Shown here piece by piece: positions 24,269-31,318 of a DNA stretch of 36,717 bases (positions are counted from its first letter, which is position 1; every line of letters begins with the position of its first letter). The stretch comes from CAXMPK01 sp964195405 (lineage in GTDB: Bacteria > Actinomycetota > Acidimicrobiia > Spongiisociales > ZC4RG35): NCBI GenBank assembly GCA_964195405.1, contig CAXMPK010000257.1:1-36717 (forward strand), written 5' to 3'. The notes beneath the pieces were generated by a model that saw nothing but the letters and a program-made list of their open reading frames with translations, was not told where the DNA came from and searched no databases. Both the position numbers and the translations under genes were made by a program.

Positions 24269-25072
24269 TTGGAGAGTGGACACACTAAAAACGGGTTGTA
24301 CTGGCAGGTAAAGGGTGAAGGTCGCGCCGTCCTTTTCATTCACGCCGGCGTCGCGGACTCTCGCATGTGGCGTGATCAGATGGACCTCGCAGGTTTTCGA
24401 TGTGTTGTTTTCGACCAACGCGGATTCGGTCAGACGCCTTGGGTGTCCGGGTCTTATGCCGATTGGCGTGATGCCCTAGAAGTGCTGGATCACCTTCAAA
24501 TCGAGTCGGCCGTCGTGGTCGGATGCTCGCTTGGCGGTGGGATAGCAATGCACCTGGCGCTGTCCGTTCCCGAGCGGGTGGACGGGCTGGTCTTGATCGG
24601 AGCTGCGGCACGTGGTTGGGAACCGAAAGACGGCTGGACCGAAATTCCCGAAGTCGATGAGGCGGAAGCCGCTTCCGCAGCCGGCGACGTCGAACGCGTT
24701 CTGGAACTCGAGGCGGCAATCTGGCTAGCCGGACTCGGGAGGTCCCTCGATGACATCGATCCGAGTCTGGTGAAGTTGTTTATCGAAATGGACCGGATCC
24801 CAGCAGTGACCGAGGTTGAGCGAAACAGACATGTTGAATCGTTCGACCCACCCACCAACGAAAGTCTGGACGAGATCAACGCCCCCACCTTGATCATGGT
24901 CGGCGCCTATGACCTGGCGGAGATGCTCGAATCGGCGAGATATTTGGCGGTTCGACTCAGTGACCAGCCGGCGATTGTGGTCGAAGACGCCGCCCATCTG
25001 CCGTCTCTGGAACAGCCCGACCGCGTCAATAAAGCACTCCTCGCGTTCCTGAACTCCCGAGTGCGGTCGTAG
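24269..25072 (+). CDS. Alpha/beta-fold hydrolase
   Basis: The 267-residue start at TTG 24269 is tentative: there is no clear ribosome binding site, and the frame stays open back to 24143 through leader-like sequence that does not look coding. The fold is clear: the oxyanion-hole segment VLFIHAGVADSRMW, nucleophile Ser87 in GCSLGG, the acid candidate in MVGAYD, and His243 in EDAAHLPSLEQP. The substrate is unknown; it could be an ester, lactone or similar compound. It is embedded on the opposite strand between rplA and rplJ, where most bacteria have no gene, and shares its upstream region with rplJ. Confidence 0.85.
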   Translation: MESGHTKNGLYWQVKGEGRAVLFIHAGVADSRMWRDQMDLAGFRCVVFDQRGFGQTPWVSGSYADWRDALEVLDHLQIESAVVVGCSLGGGIAMHLALSVPERVDGLVLIGAAARGWEPKDGWTEIPEVDEAEAASAAGDVERVLELEAAIWLAGLGRSLDDIDPSLVKLFIEMDRIPAVTEVERNRHVESFDPPTNESLDEINAPTLIMVGAYDLAEMLESARYLAVRLSDQPAIVVEDAAHLPSLEQPDRVNKALLAFLNSRVRS

Positions 25073-25111
25073 CGTGTGCACTGGGGTGGATTTCCAGAAT
25101 CTCCCTGGACA

Positions 25112-25171
25112 CCCGGCTACCCCCGCGCGACACTGGGAGGGTTGATAACAGGGGGTCTCCGTGTAGCCGGG
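25112..25171. repeat. Structured intergenic element, 9-bp inverted repeat with inner C/G pairing
   Basis: CCCGGCTAC (25112-25120) pairs perfectly with GTAGCCGGG (25163-25171), and an adjoining C-run (25120-25124) can pair with a G-run (25151-25155). A GC-rich stem (CGGGCGGG with CCGCCCCCGCCCG) follows up to about 25200. It lies in the 357-base gap after the hydrolase gene. It may be a terminator region of that gene or an uncharacterised RNA; no gene is seen in 25073-25429. Confidence 0.5.
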
Positions 25172-25385
25172 CGGGTTTCCTGACCGCCCCCGCCCGCTCC
25201 TCGGACCCGAATAAGTGAGGGTCGCGTGGCCGACTTTGGAGACCAGTACCTACCCTGGTCCACAGACAAAGGGTCGGCGGCGTGCGGACAGTGGACCTGG
25301 CAGCCGCAGCCCTCAAGCCCACGGATGTTCCGGGGCGCGGAGATCCCCCTAGTTTGAGCGTCTGCAGGACTGCACAGCTATTGAG

Positions 25386-25408
25386 AAAGCCCCCAGTCGG
25401 GGGCTTTT
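25386..25408. terminator. Intrinsic terminator after rplA (bidirectional)
   Basis: AAAGCCCCC and GGGGGCTTT pair around AGTC, with TTTT on the plus strand and a TTT tail within the stem on the minus strand. It is 22 bases beyond the rplA stop, so it can end the secE-nusG-rplK-rplA transcript and readthrough from the hydrolase gene. Confidence 0.8.
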
Positions 25409-25429
25409 CGTCACTTGGTTGAGGGAGGG

Positions 25430-26143
25430 CTATTGAGCGAGTTCGGTGAGCTCGTCGAGATGACCGGTGTCAACCTTGACCCCGGGCCCCATAGTGGACG
25501 ACAGTGACATCGCTTCCATATAGCGGCCCTTCGCACCGGGAGGTCTGACTCGCTCGATTTCGGCGGTCAACGATGCCAAGTTCCCCACCAGTTGATCGAG
25601 CCCAAAGCTGACCCTCCCGACCGGGACATGAATGTTGCCGTACTTGTCGTTGCGGTACTCGATCTTCCCAGCCTTGAATTCGGCTACGGCTTTGCCGACG
25701 TCCTGAGTGACCGTGCCGGCCTTCGGGTTGGGCATCAGCCCACGGGGACCGAGGACGCGACCGAGCTTGCCGACCTCAGCCATCATGTCGGGTGTGGCGA
25801 TGGCAACGTCGAAATCGAGTTCACGACCACTGGCGATTGCCTCGGCGAGCTCCTTGCCGCCGACTACATCGGCGCCGGCATCGTTTGCCTCCTTCTCCTT
25901 GTCGGCCGGGCAGAAGACGGCAACACGCACGTCTTTGCCGGTGCCGTGGGGAAGAGACACCGTTCCACGCACAAGTTGGTCGGCCTTGCGGGGATCGATG
26001 CCCAGGCTGTAGACGACTTCGACTGTTTCGTCGAACTTCGCCGACGAGAGAGTCTTCACCAGCTCGAGGGCTTCTTCAGCCCGGTACGGGGTGTTCTTGT
26101 CGTACCGCTGCGAGGCTTGTATGTACTTTTTTCCGTGTGCCAT
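25430..26143 (-). CDS. rplA: 50S ribosomal protein L1
   Basis: The protein has 237 residues; AAGGAG lies 6 bases upstream of the ATG. The L1 signature is clear: LGRVLGPRGLMPNPKAGTVT, with FDETVEVVYSLGIDPRKADQ near the N-terminus. L1 forms the mobile stalk that helps release tRNA from the E site and can repress its own mRNA. It follows rplK after a 107-base spacer containing a hairpin. Confidence 0.97.
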   Translation of the reverse strand: MAHGKKYIQASQRYDKNTPYRAEEALELVKTLSSAKFDETVEVVYSLGIDPRKADQLVRGTVSLPHGTGKDVRVAVFCPADKEKEANDAGADVVGGKELAEAIASGRELDFDVAIATPDMMAEVGKLGRVLGPRGLMPNPKAGTVTQDVGKAVAEFKAGKIEYRNDKYGNIHVPVGRVSFGLDQLVGNLASLTAEIERVRPPGAKGRYMEAMSLSSTMGPGVKVDTGHLDELTELAQ

Positions 26144-26154
26144 GTCTACTCCTT

Positions 26155-26183
26155 GTGGTCCAGGCGGCCTTGCGGCCTCCCAC
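26155..26183 (-). promoter_or_regulatory. Candidate L1-binding hairpin in the rplA leader
   Basis: On the minus strand GTGGGAGGCC-GCAA-GGCC lies inside an outer GTGG/CCAC pairing, ending just before the AAGGAG of rplA. The inner stem has a GNRA tetraloop. L1 represses translation by binding an mRNA mimic of its 23S rRNA site; a structure in this spacer is a natural candidate. I cannot confirm the match to the rRNA site. Confidence 0.4.
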
Positions 26184-26250
26184 TATCCGCGTCTGACGAG
26201 GCGATGCCCTGCCGGGCGTCATCCGCGCCCTAATGGCGGGGTTTTGTTTG

Positions 26251-26679
26251 TCAGCCTTCGACGACGATGCCCATCGAGCGGGCGGTGCCTTCGACTGTTT
26301 TTATCGCACCGTCGAGATCAACGGCGTTGAGATCGGGCATCTTGATTTCCGCGATCTCTTTGACTTGGGCTTTGGTGACCGAGCCGACCGTTTCCTTGTT
26401 GGGCTCGCCAGAGCCCTTCTCCACTCGGGCAGCTTGACGCAACAGAGCGGCAGCAGGCGGGGTCTTGGTGATGAAGGTGAACGACCGGTCCTCAAAAATC
26501 GAGATCTCAACCGGGATGATCTGACCGCGCTGGCTTCCCGTCATGTCGTTGTATGCCTTGACGAATTCCATCAAGTTGACACCGTGCGGGCCAAGGGCAG
26601 TACCGACTGGAGGGGCCGGGGTGGCCTGACCGGCCGGAAGCTGAAGTTTTAGAGTTGTTACGAGTTTCTTTCTAGCCAT
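26251..26679 (-). CDS. rplK: 50S ribosomal protein L11
   Basis: The 142-residue protein has typical length. The N-terminal motif LQLPAGQATPAPPVGTALGPHGVN and the C-terminal rRNA-binding region (TKTPPAAALLRQAA) are complete. L11 forms the base of the GTPase centre with 23S rRNA. It starts 12 bases after the nusG stop, as part of the same transcript. Confidence 0.98.
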   Translation of the reverse strand: MARKKLVTTLKLQLPAGQATPAPPVGTALGPHGVNLMEFVKAYNDMTGSQRGQIIPVEISIFEDRSFTFITKTPPAAALLRQAARVEKGSGEPNKETVGSVTKAQVKEIAEIKMPDLNAVDLDGAIKTVEGTARSMGIVVEG

Positions 26680-26691
26680 TTTCGGTTCCCG

Positions 26692-27384
26692 TTAGTTCTT
26701 TTGGATGTCCCCGAAACCGAGTTCGACCGGCGTGTCTCGGCCGAAAATGTTGACCAACACAACGATCTTCTGCTGATCGATGTTGATCTCCTCGATGGTT
26801 CCGTTGAAATCTGCGAACGGACCAGTGACGACACGGACCTGTTCGCCGACTTCCCAATCCGGCTTGAAGCGTGGTTTGCCTTTGTCTTCCTCTTCCTGCA
26901 CACCGAGGAATCTCTCGACTTCGCGACGAGATAGAGGCGTGGGTTTCTGGGCATTTCCAGCAACGAACCCAGTGACACCGGGCGTATTACGCACGGCGTA
27001 CCAGGAGTCGTCGTCCAGCGACACCCTCACCAGGATGTAGCCAGGGAAGACCTTCTTGGCAACAGTGACCTTCTTGCCGCCCTTGAACTCGACAACGTCC
27101 TCCATCGGGATGTGCACCTCAAAGATGCGGTTCTCCATGTGCATCGATTGGATTCGGGTTTCGAGATTGGCTTTGACCTTGTTCTCATATCCCGAGTAGG
27201 AGTGGATCACGTACCAATCGCCTGGGAGGTCATAAGGGCTGATCGGAGGCGGAGGCGGTTCCTGAGCAGCGTCATCGGCTACAGCCTCTTCGGCCGGGGC
27301 TTTCTCGACGACGGCGTCCTCGGCGGCCACGTCCACAACCTGCTCCTCGACGGCAACGTCTTCCGTTTCGATCATCTCGGTCAT
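26692..27384 (-). CDS. nusG: Transcription termination/antitermination factor NusG
   Basis: The protein has 230 residues. An acidic, Pro-containing N-terminal extension of about 50 residues (many Glu/Asp/Ala) precedes the NGN domain (WYVIHSYSGYENKVKANL, then FPGYILVRV). The KOW domain reads GEQVRVVTGPFADFNGTIEEI. Such an extension is common in actinobacterial NusG. It couples RNA polymerase to Rho or the ribosome. The start shares one base with the secE stop (TGATG). Confidence 0.97.
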   Translation of the reverse strand: MTEMIETEDVAVEEQVVDVAAEDAVVEKAPAEEAVADDAAQEPPPPPISPYDLPGDWYVIHSYSGYENKVKANLETRIQSMHMENRIFEVHIPMEDVVEFKGGKKVTVAKKVFPGYILVRVSLDDDSWYAVRNTPGVTGFVAGNAQKPTPLSRREVERFLGVQEEEDKGKPRFKPDWEVGEQVRVVTGPFADFNGTIEEINIDQQKIVVLVNIFGRDTPVELGFGDIQKN

Positions 27385-27710
27385 CAGCGTGTCAGACCAA
27401 TCAGCCAGATGACGAACTGTTTCGCTCCGAAGTCGAAGGCGAAGATGACGCCGGTGAGGGTAATCGAAGTGATCAGGGTGACAGTGGTGAAAGCCACCAT
27501 CTGGTCACGGGTTGGCCATGTGACCTTTTTGAGCTCGACACGAACCTCGTGCAGGTAGTCAAGGACACGTCGGAAGATAGACTTGCGTTCTGTCGGTGCT
27601 TGCTTTGACTGCATCTGAGCCGCTTTGCGTTGCGCCTTCGTGCTGCCTTCTTTTTCCTTCTGCTTCCGTCGCTCCTCGCGTTCCTGGAGGCGACGCATCT
27701 CTCGGTTCAT
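27384..27710 (-). CDS. secE: Preprotein translocase subunit SecE
   Basis: The 108-residue protein has a highly charged N-terminal region (about residues 1-45, rich in Arg, Glu, Lys and Gln) followed by the SecE core: YLHEVRVELKKVTWPTRDQM, and one membrane helix (FTTVTLITSITLTGVIFAFDF). It is the essential clamp subunit of the SecYEG channel. It lies between tRNA-Trp and nusG, the common order. Confidence 0.95.
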   Translation of the reverse strand: MNREMRRLQEREERRKQKEKEGSTKAQRKAAQMQSKQAPTERKSIFRRVLDYLHEVRVELKKVTWPTRDQMVAFTTVTLITSITLTGVIFAFDFGAKQFVIWLIGLTR

Positions 27711-27741
27711 CAGCTATTCCTATAGATCTTTTTTGAAGTCC

Positions 27742-27819
27742 TGGCAGGGGTGGAGGGACTCGAACCCCCAACCTCCGGTTTTGGAGACCGGCGCTCTAAC
27801 CAATTAGAGCTACACCCCT
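27742..27819 (-). tRNA. tRNA-Trp (CCA anticodon)
   Basis: The minus strand folds as a full cloverleaf: acceptor AGGGGTG/CACCCCT, D stem GCTC/GAGC, anticodon stem CCGGT/ACCGG with loop CTCCAAA giving anticodon CCA, and T arm with TTCGAGT between GGGGG-type and CCCTC-type strands. Discriminator G and an encoded CCA follow (27742-27744). It is 31 bases upstream of secE, probably on the same transcript. Confidence 0.96.
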
Positions 27820-27841
27820 TGGGGGGTTCGCGGGTCCGTCA

Positions 27842-27847
27842 AGTATA
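27842..27847 (-). promoter_or_regulatory. Likely -10 element TATACT for tRNA-Trp/secE
   Basis: TATACT matches the sigma-A -10 consensus at five of six bases and ends 22 bases before the tRNA. The -35 region at 17-base spacing (TTCCAC) is weak. An inverted repeat TTCCA-N5-TGGAA (27856-27870) overlaps the spacer. Confidence 0.4.
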
Positions 27848-27885
27848 CGGCCGCGTTCCATTCTGTGGAAACTCGGCGGGGATAT

Positions 27886-27962
27886 AGGGGACGCCCGAAC
27901 CCGGACAGGTTCCTCGTCCCCGTATTTAGTCTCGGCTGGATAAGGGGACGCCCTCAGCGTCC
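27886..27962. repeat. Palindromic repeat unit with duplicated AGGGGACGCCC
   Basis: AGGGGACGCCC occurs at 27886-27896 and 27943-27953. The first copy opens a nested hairpin: GGGGAC (27887) with GTCCCC (ending 27921) enclosing GAACC/GGTTC. The second opens GGACGC-CCTCA-GCGTCC. Apart from the remnant at 27976-28413, I find nothing else in 27820-28438. Mobile-element end or interspersed palindromic repeat are both possible. Confidence 0.5.
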
Positions 27963-27975
27963 TCATCGAACATGG

Positions 27976-28413
27976 CTAGCAAACCGAGAGAGCCGCGGAA
28001 TGGGCGCAAGGTCCTGAGTCGGCGTTGAGGCGACCTGCGTGGGAATTGTCCCTGCAATGACTCCCGACTGGTACGAAGGGCAACCGGCGGAGGCTGTTCG
28101 GTAGAATTGAACGGTGACGTCTGGCGCTGCGTCGGCTCTTATACGGATTTCCCTTGGTGAACTTCGGGGCTCTGCGTGCCCCAACCCGGACAAAAGACTC
28201 CGGAGTTTCGTCTCCGGCACGCGATGCGGTCACCACTAGGTCGTCTGTCGGGGATTTAGGAGCTTGCGGGAACGCGGCTGAGTTGACGAGCCGACCGCCG
28301 AGTCCGCTGTGTGTTGTGACCGTCAGCATTCGGGCGAGCGTGACCGCTCCGACGCGACGTTCGAAGGTGACTCCTCCGCCGCCAGAACTGTATGGGCTAG
28401 TCGCTTGAGACAT
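27976..28413 (-). pseudogene. N-terminal fragment resembling a DUF4297-type dsDNA nuclease
   Basis: From ATG 28413 (AGAGGG 5 bases upstream) the frame reads MSQATSPYSSGGGGVTFERR, then VGAVTLARMLT and later FPQAPKSPTDDLVVTASRAG. This resembles the opening of large defence proteins whose N-terminal domain is a DUF4297/Cap4-like nuclease (GGGG-FE-GA-LA and a DDLVV strand). After about 85 residues (RRAPKFTKGNP) the sequence turns into Arg-rich, unlikely protein and stops at 145 residues; full proteins are several times longer. I therefore call it a truncated remnant. The family assignment is from memory of the motif and moderately uncertain. Confidence 0.45.
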
Positions 28414-28438
28414 CGAACCCTCTGTTATCGAGTCCACC

Positions 28439-28455
28439 TAGGTCAGATCGACCTA
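28439..28455. promoter_or_regulatory. Inverted repeat TAGGTC-N5-GACCTA upstream of the nuclease fragment
   Basis: Perfect six-base arms lie 26 bases upstream of the fragment's ATG, next to a TATCAT box (minus strand) that could be a -10. It looks like a preserved promoter/operator for the broken gene. Confidence 0.4.
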
Positions 28456-28614
28456 TGATACAGCGAACATCAGTTCGGTCCGTCGGAGGTCCTGCTCTCG
28501 AGCGTCATCACCTTCAGTCCTCACTCTGCTCCCAGAGTGTGACAAATATCGGCGAGTTTCCCAGTCTGACGTTTCCCGGCATTTCCGCTCAAAGCCAACG
28601 CATCTACGCGCAAC

Positions 28615-29052
28615 TTATTGGTAGAACTTGCTGACGTATTCCAATGGACGACTGCGCATTCGATCGATGACTCTCGAGAGTGCGAACAAAAAGACACCAG
28701 ATGCGCCAATCGCTACAACCGTCGAAAGTTGTCCGGTCCCAGCGACAACGGCGCCAAGAAATACCAGTATGGCCATGAATAGAAGCGTCAAGAAGCGTCG
28801 CATCATGTGCGCTTCGAGATGACGCTGCTCGATCTTTTCTGCAATCGCTTTCATCTCGCTGAGCGACCTTCCCGTCCACCCGTTATCGGTAGGGAGGGGA
28901 TTATCGAACGTAGAACCGTGATCGGTGCGAACCAGCGATTCAGACTTGGCGTCATCAAGACGAGTGAGAACCCACCGCTTTGGCCCGAGTAATTCAATGA
29001 CGTACGGGCCACTCTCCCAGTTGTCCCGGTTTTGGATCCACAACATGTTCAT
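28615..29052 (-). CDS. Hypothetical membrane protein
   Basis: The 145-residue start at ATG 29052 is set by AGGAAGG about 4 bases upstream; the open frame extends to 29364 without support. The N-terminal 85 residues are soluble and charged (LWIQNRDNWESGPYVIELLG, then an acidic and Lys-containing stretch). Two membrane helices follow (FLTLLFMAILVFLGAVVAG and STVVAIGASGVFLFALSRVI), and a short basic tail. I recognise no family. It stands alone between remnants. Confidence 0.55.
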   Translation of the reverse strand: MNMLWIQNRDNWESGPYVIELLGPKRWVLTRLDDAKSESLVRTDHGSTFDNPLPTDNGWTGRSLSEMKAIAEKIEQRHLEAHMMRRFLTLLFMAILVFLGAVVAGTGQLSTVVAIGASGVFLFALSRVIDRMRSRPLEYVSKFYQ

Positions 29053-29314
29053 TGACCCTTCCTGTGAGAGTCTATCGACGTGACCCCCGGTGGTGCCCAT
29101 CGCGCTGCCTTTCCCGCGTGGGAGTAGCTGTTGACGATGATTGAAACGTTGGAAGGGCCGCAGTCCCTCTGGACGCTCTTGAGGAGATGCCCTACGTAAA
29201 ACAAGCCTTACCCAAAATGCGGGCATCGTTATCCAGAACCAACCCGCCAGGCGATACCCCAAGCATGACACTGAGCCGATATGTGCGGCCTGAGCCGAGG
29301 TTATGGTCGGCTGG

Positions 29315-29771
29315 ATGGCAAACCCGTTCGTTCCGCTGAGCTTCGAAGTGCCGGATGTGCACAACTGGTCGGAGTTTCACCTGGAACCGCTGAGCGAAAA
29401 ACACAACGACCGTGATCACGCTGCATGGATGTCGAGCGTCGACCACATCCGGTCTACTCCCGGATTCGATGAACAAGAAGAGCAAGTTTGGCCGGTGGCT
29501 ATGACCTTGCAAGCGAACTCGGAGGATCTGGTCCAACACGCCAAGGACTTTGAAGAGCGCATGGGGCTTCACCTATTCGATCCTCGACGGTGACGATGTC
29601 ATCGGCTGTATCTACATTTATCCAGGTCGCCGACCGGGCCACGACGCGGTTGTCAGCTCATGGGTGCGTCAGAGCCGTGCCGCGTTGGATGCGCCGGTTT
29701 GGGAGGCGTTGTCCGCGTGGATCGATGAGGCATAGCCGTTCTCGAATCCGTACTACGCGACAAGAGCGTAA
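29315..29771 (+). pseudogene. GNAT N-acetyltransferase, frameshifted and with a nonsense codon
   Basis: The first frame (from ATG 29315) reads MANPFVPLSFEVPDVHNW through DLVQHAKDFEERMG. At about 29560 the frame must shift to continue GFTYSILDGDDVIGCIYIYP and SWVRQSRAALDAPVWEALSA. A TAG at 29733-29735 then falls where relatives have Trp, and PFSNPYYATRA follows before TAA. Two independent lesions mean it is a pseudogene unless there are sequence errors. The intact protein would be a small acetyltransferase of about 150 residues. Confidence 0.75.
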
Positions 29772-29815
29772 GCCGCCCATAAGCGCCGTGCTGGATGCTC
29801 AGGGTTCCTAGTGAG

Positions 29816-31096
29816 TCATTCGAGTGGTGTTGGTTTGCCTAGTTGGCCGAGTTGTGACACGTCCCGCGGGAAGAGCAGGCTCATCGTCCAATCACTCACG
29901 ATCCGGGCCTTGCGGGCAAGGCCGGGGATCATTACTAGGTGATATGAGCGACCCATCCACCATGCCAGCGGACCGGTGAAAGTGAAGCGGCGTACTTTGG
30001 CGGTGCCCTGCCATTTGCCCAGTGTGACGGCGAGCCCCCGGTTGCGATATGTGTAGCGGGCTGGCTCTCCGGCGCCGAAGTGGGCCGCCACGTTGCGTGC
30101 TGCAACCCTTGCTTGGCGGAGGGCGTGTTGCGCTGTGTTAGGAGAAAGCCCGCCTTCAACGTCTGGAACGGCAGCAAGGTCGCCTATCACGTAGAGGTCG
30201 GTCCGCCCTGATATCCGCATGTAGTCGTCGACCGGAACGAATCCTCGTGTATCAACAGGAAGACCCCAACGAGCGGCGTGCGGCGAGGGGCGCTGGCCTG
30301 CTGTCCATACGATGGTCTCTGACTTGTAAGGGGCTGTCGGGTCGGAGGAAAGGACGATGACCCGGTCCTCACAGCTTTCGAGGCGCGTGCTGAGATACAC
30401 CTCGACGCCACGTTTGCGTAACACGCGCAGACTGAAGGAGGCGAGCCTCGGGTGGAGGCCGGGAAGCAACGAGTCCTCCGCTTCGACCAACACCCACCGG
30501 AAGTCCGCCGTTGTCAAGCTCGGATATACCTTGACCGCGTCGCGGGCCATCGACTCAAGCTCGGCGAGAGCTTCCACGCCTGCGTAGCCGCCACCCACGA
30601 ATGTGAAGGTGAGGAGTTGGCGCCTTCGCTCCGGGTTGGCCGCCGCTTCAGCGGCGTCAAGCTGGCGTAGAACCCGGTTACGGAGCCAAATCGCGTCCGC
30701 CAGCGTCTTGAACCCAACCGCGTGTTCCTTCAAACCCGGGATTGAAGGAACTGTCGGCACCGATCCCGCCGCCAAAACGGCTACCTGAAACTCGATCTCG
30801 TGGCTGTCCCCGTTGACATCGCCAACCAGGGCCTTACGTTCATGGATATCGAATTCGTGGACGGTGCCGATCAGCAAATCGACACGATCGAGCATCTCCC
30901 GGAGAGGGATCACGGCGTGGCGAGGCTCGATCATCCCCGATGCCGCCTCAGCTAGCAGCGGAGAGAACAACATGAAGTTGTCGGGAGCGACCAACAGCAC
31001 TCGTTCGCCGCGACCTTCAAGGTGCTTCTCGAGTTCCCTAGCGCAGAAGGCGCCACCGAAGCCGCCACCGACTACAAGGATGTCAAACGAGGGCAT
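29816..31096 (-). CDS. Type II NADH dehydrogenase-like FAD oxidoreductase (NDH-2)
   Basis: The 426-residue protein has two dinucleotide-binding motifs: ILVVGGGFGG at residues 6-15 for FAD and FTFVGGGYAG near 170 for NADH. VLAAGSVP, IVWTAGQRPS and the second FAD motif DLYVIGDLAAVPD, followed by PNTAQHALRQARVAARN, are standard for NDH-2. The C-terminus (TGPLAWWMGRSYHLVMIPG) has the amphipathic stretch used for membrane attachment. It would pass electrons from NADH to quinone without proton pumping. An inverted repeat lies about 50 bases upstream. Confidence 0.9.
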   Translation of the reverse strand: MPSFDILVVGGGFGGAFCARELEKHLEGRGERVLLVAPDNFMLFSPLLAEAASGMIEPRHAVIPLREMLDRVDLLIGTVHEFDIHERKALVGDVNGDSHEIEFQVAVLAAGSVPTVPSIPGLKEHAVGFKTLADAIWLRNRVLRQLDAAEAAANPERRRQLLTFTFVGGGYAGVEALAELESMARDAVKVYPSLTTADFRWVLVEAEDSLLPGLHPRLASFSLRVLRKRGVEVYLSTRLESCEDRVIVLSSDPTAPYKSETIVWTAGQRPSPHAARWGLPVDTRGFVPVDDYMRISGRTDLYVIGDLAAVPDVEGGLSPNTAQHALRQARVAARNVAAHFGAGEPARYTYRNRGLAVTLGKWQGTAKVRRFTFTGPLAWWMGRSYHLVMIPGLARKARIVSDWTMSLLFPRDVSQLGQLGKPTPLE

Positions 31097-31147
31097 CGCC
31101 CACCGCCAACTTTCAGCATCGACCGTGTCTCGTAATTGCAGGGTTGG

Positions 31148-31169
31148 GTGATCGGTGGATGGCGATCAC
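31148..31169. promoter_or_regulatory. Inverted repeat GTGATCG-N8-CGATCAC upstream of the NDH-2 gene
   Basis: Perfect seven-base arms, 52 bases before the NDH-2-like start and between it and the DUF1254 gene. There is no T-run, so an operator is more likely than a terminator. Confidence 0.45.
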
Positions 31170-31318
31170 GGGGGCGGAATATCACATGGACAGGCACAGC
31201 AAAGACGGTGAACGAGTCGTCCGCAACCGAGAGGTCGATCGCAGCAACGATTCATGAGATGTTGCGACCGTCACGAACCGCTGTGTGCTGGTCGGTGTTC
31301 GACCTGTGCGGTGGTTGG

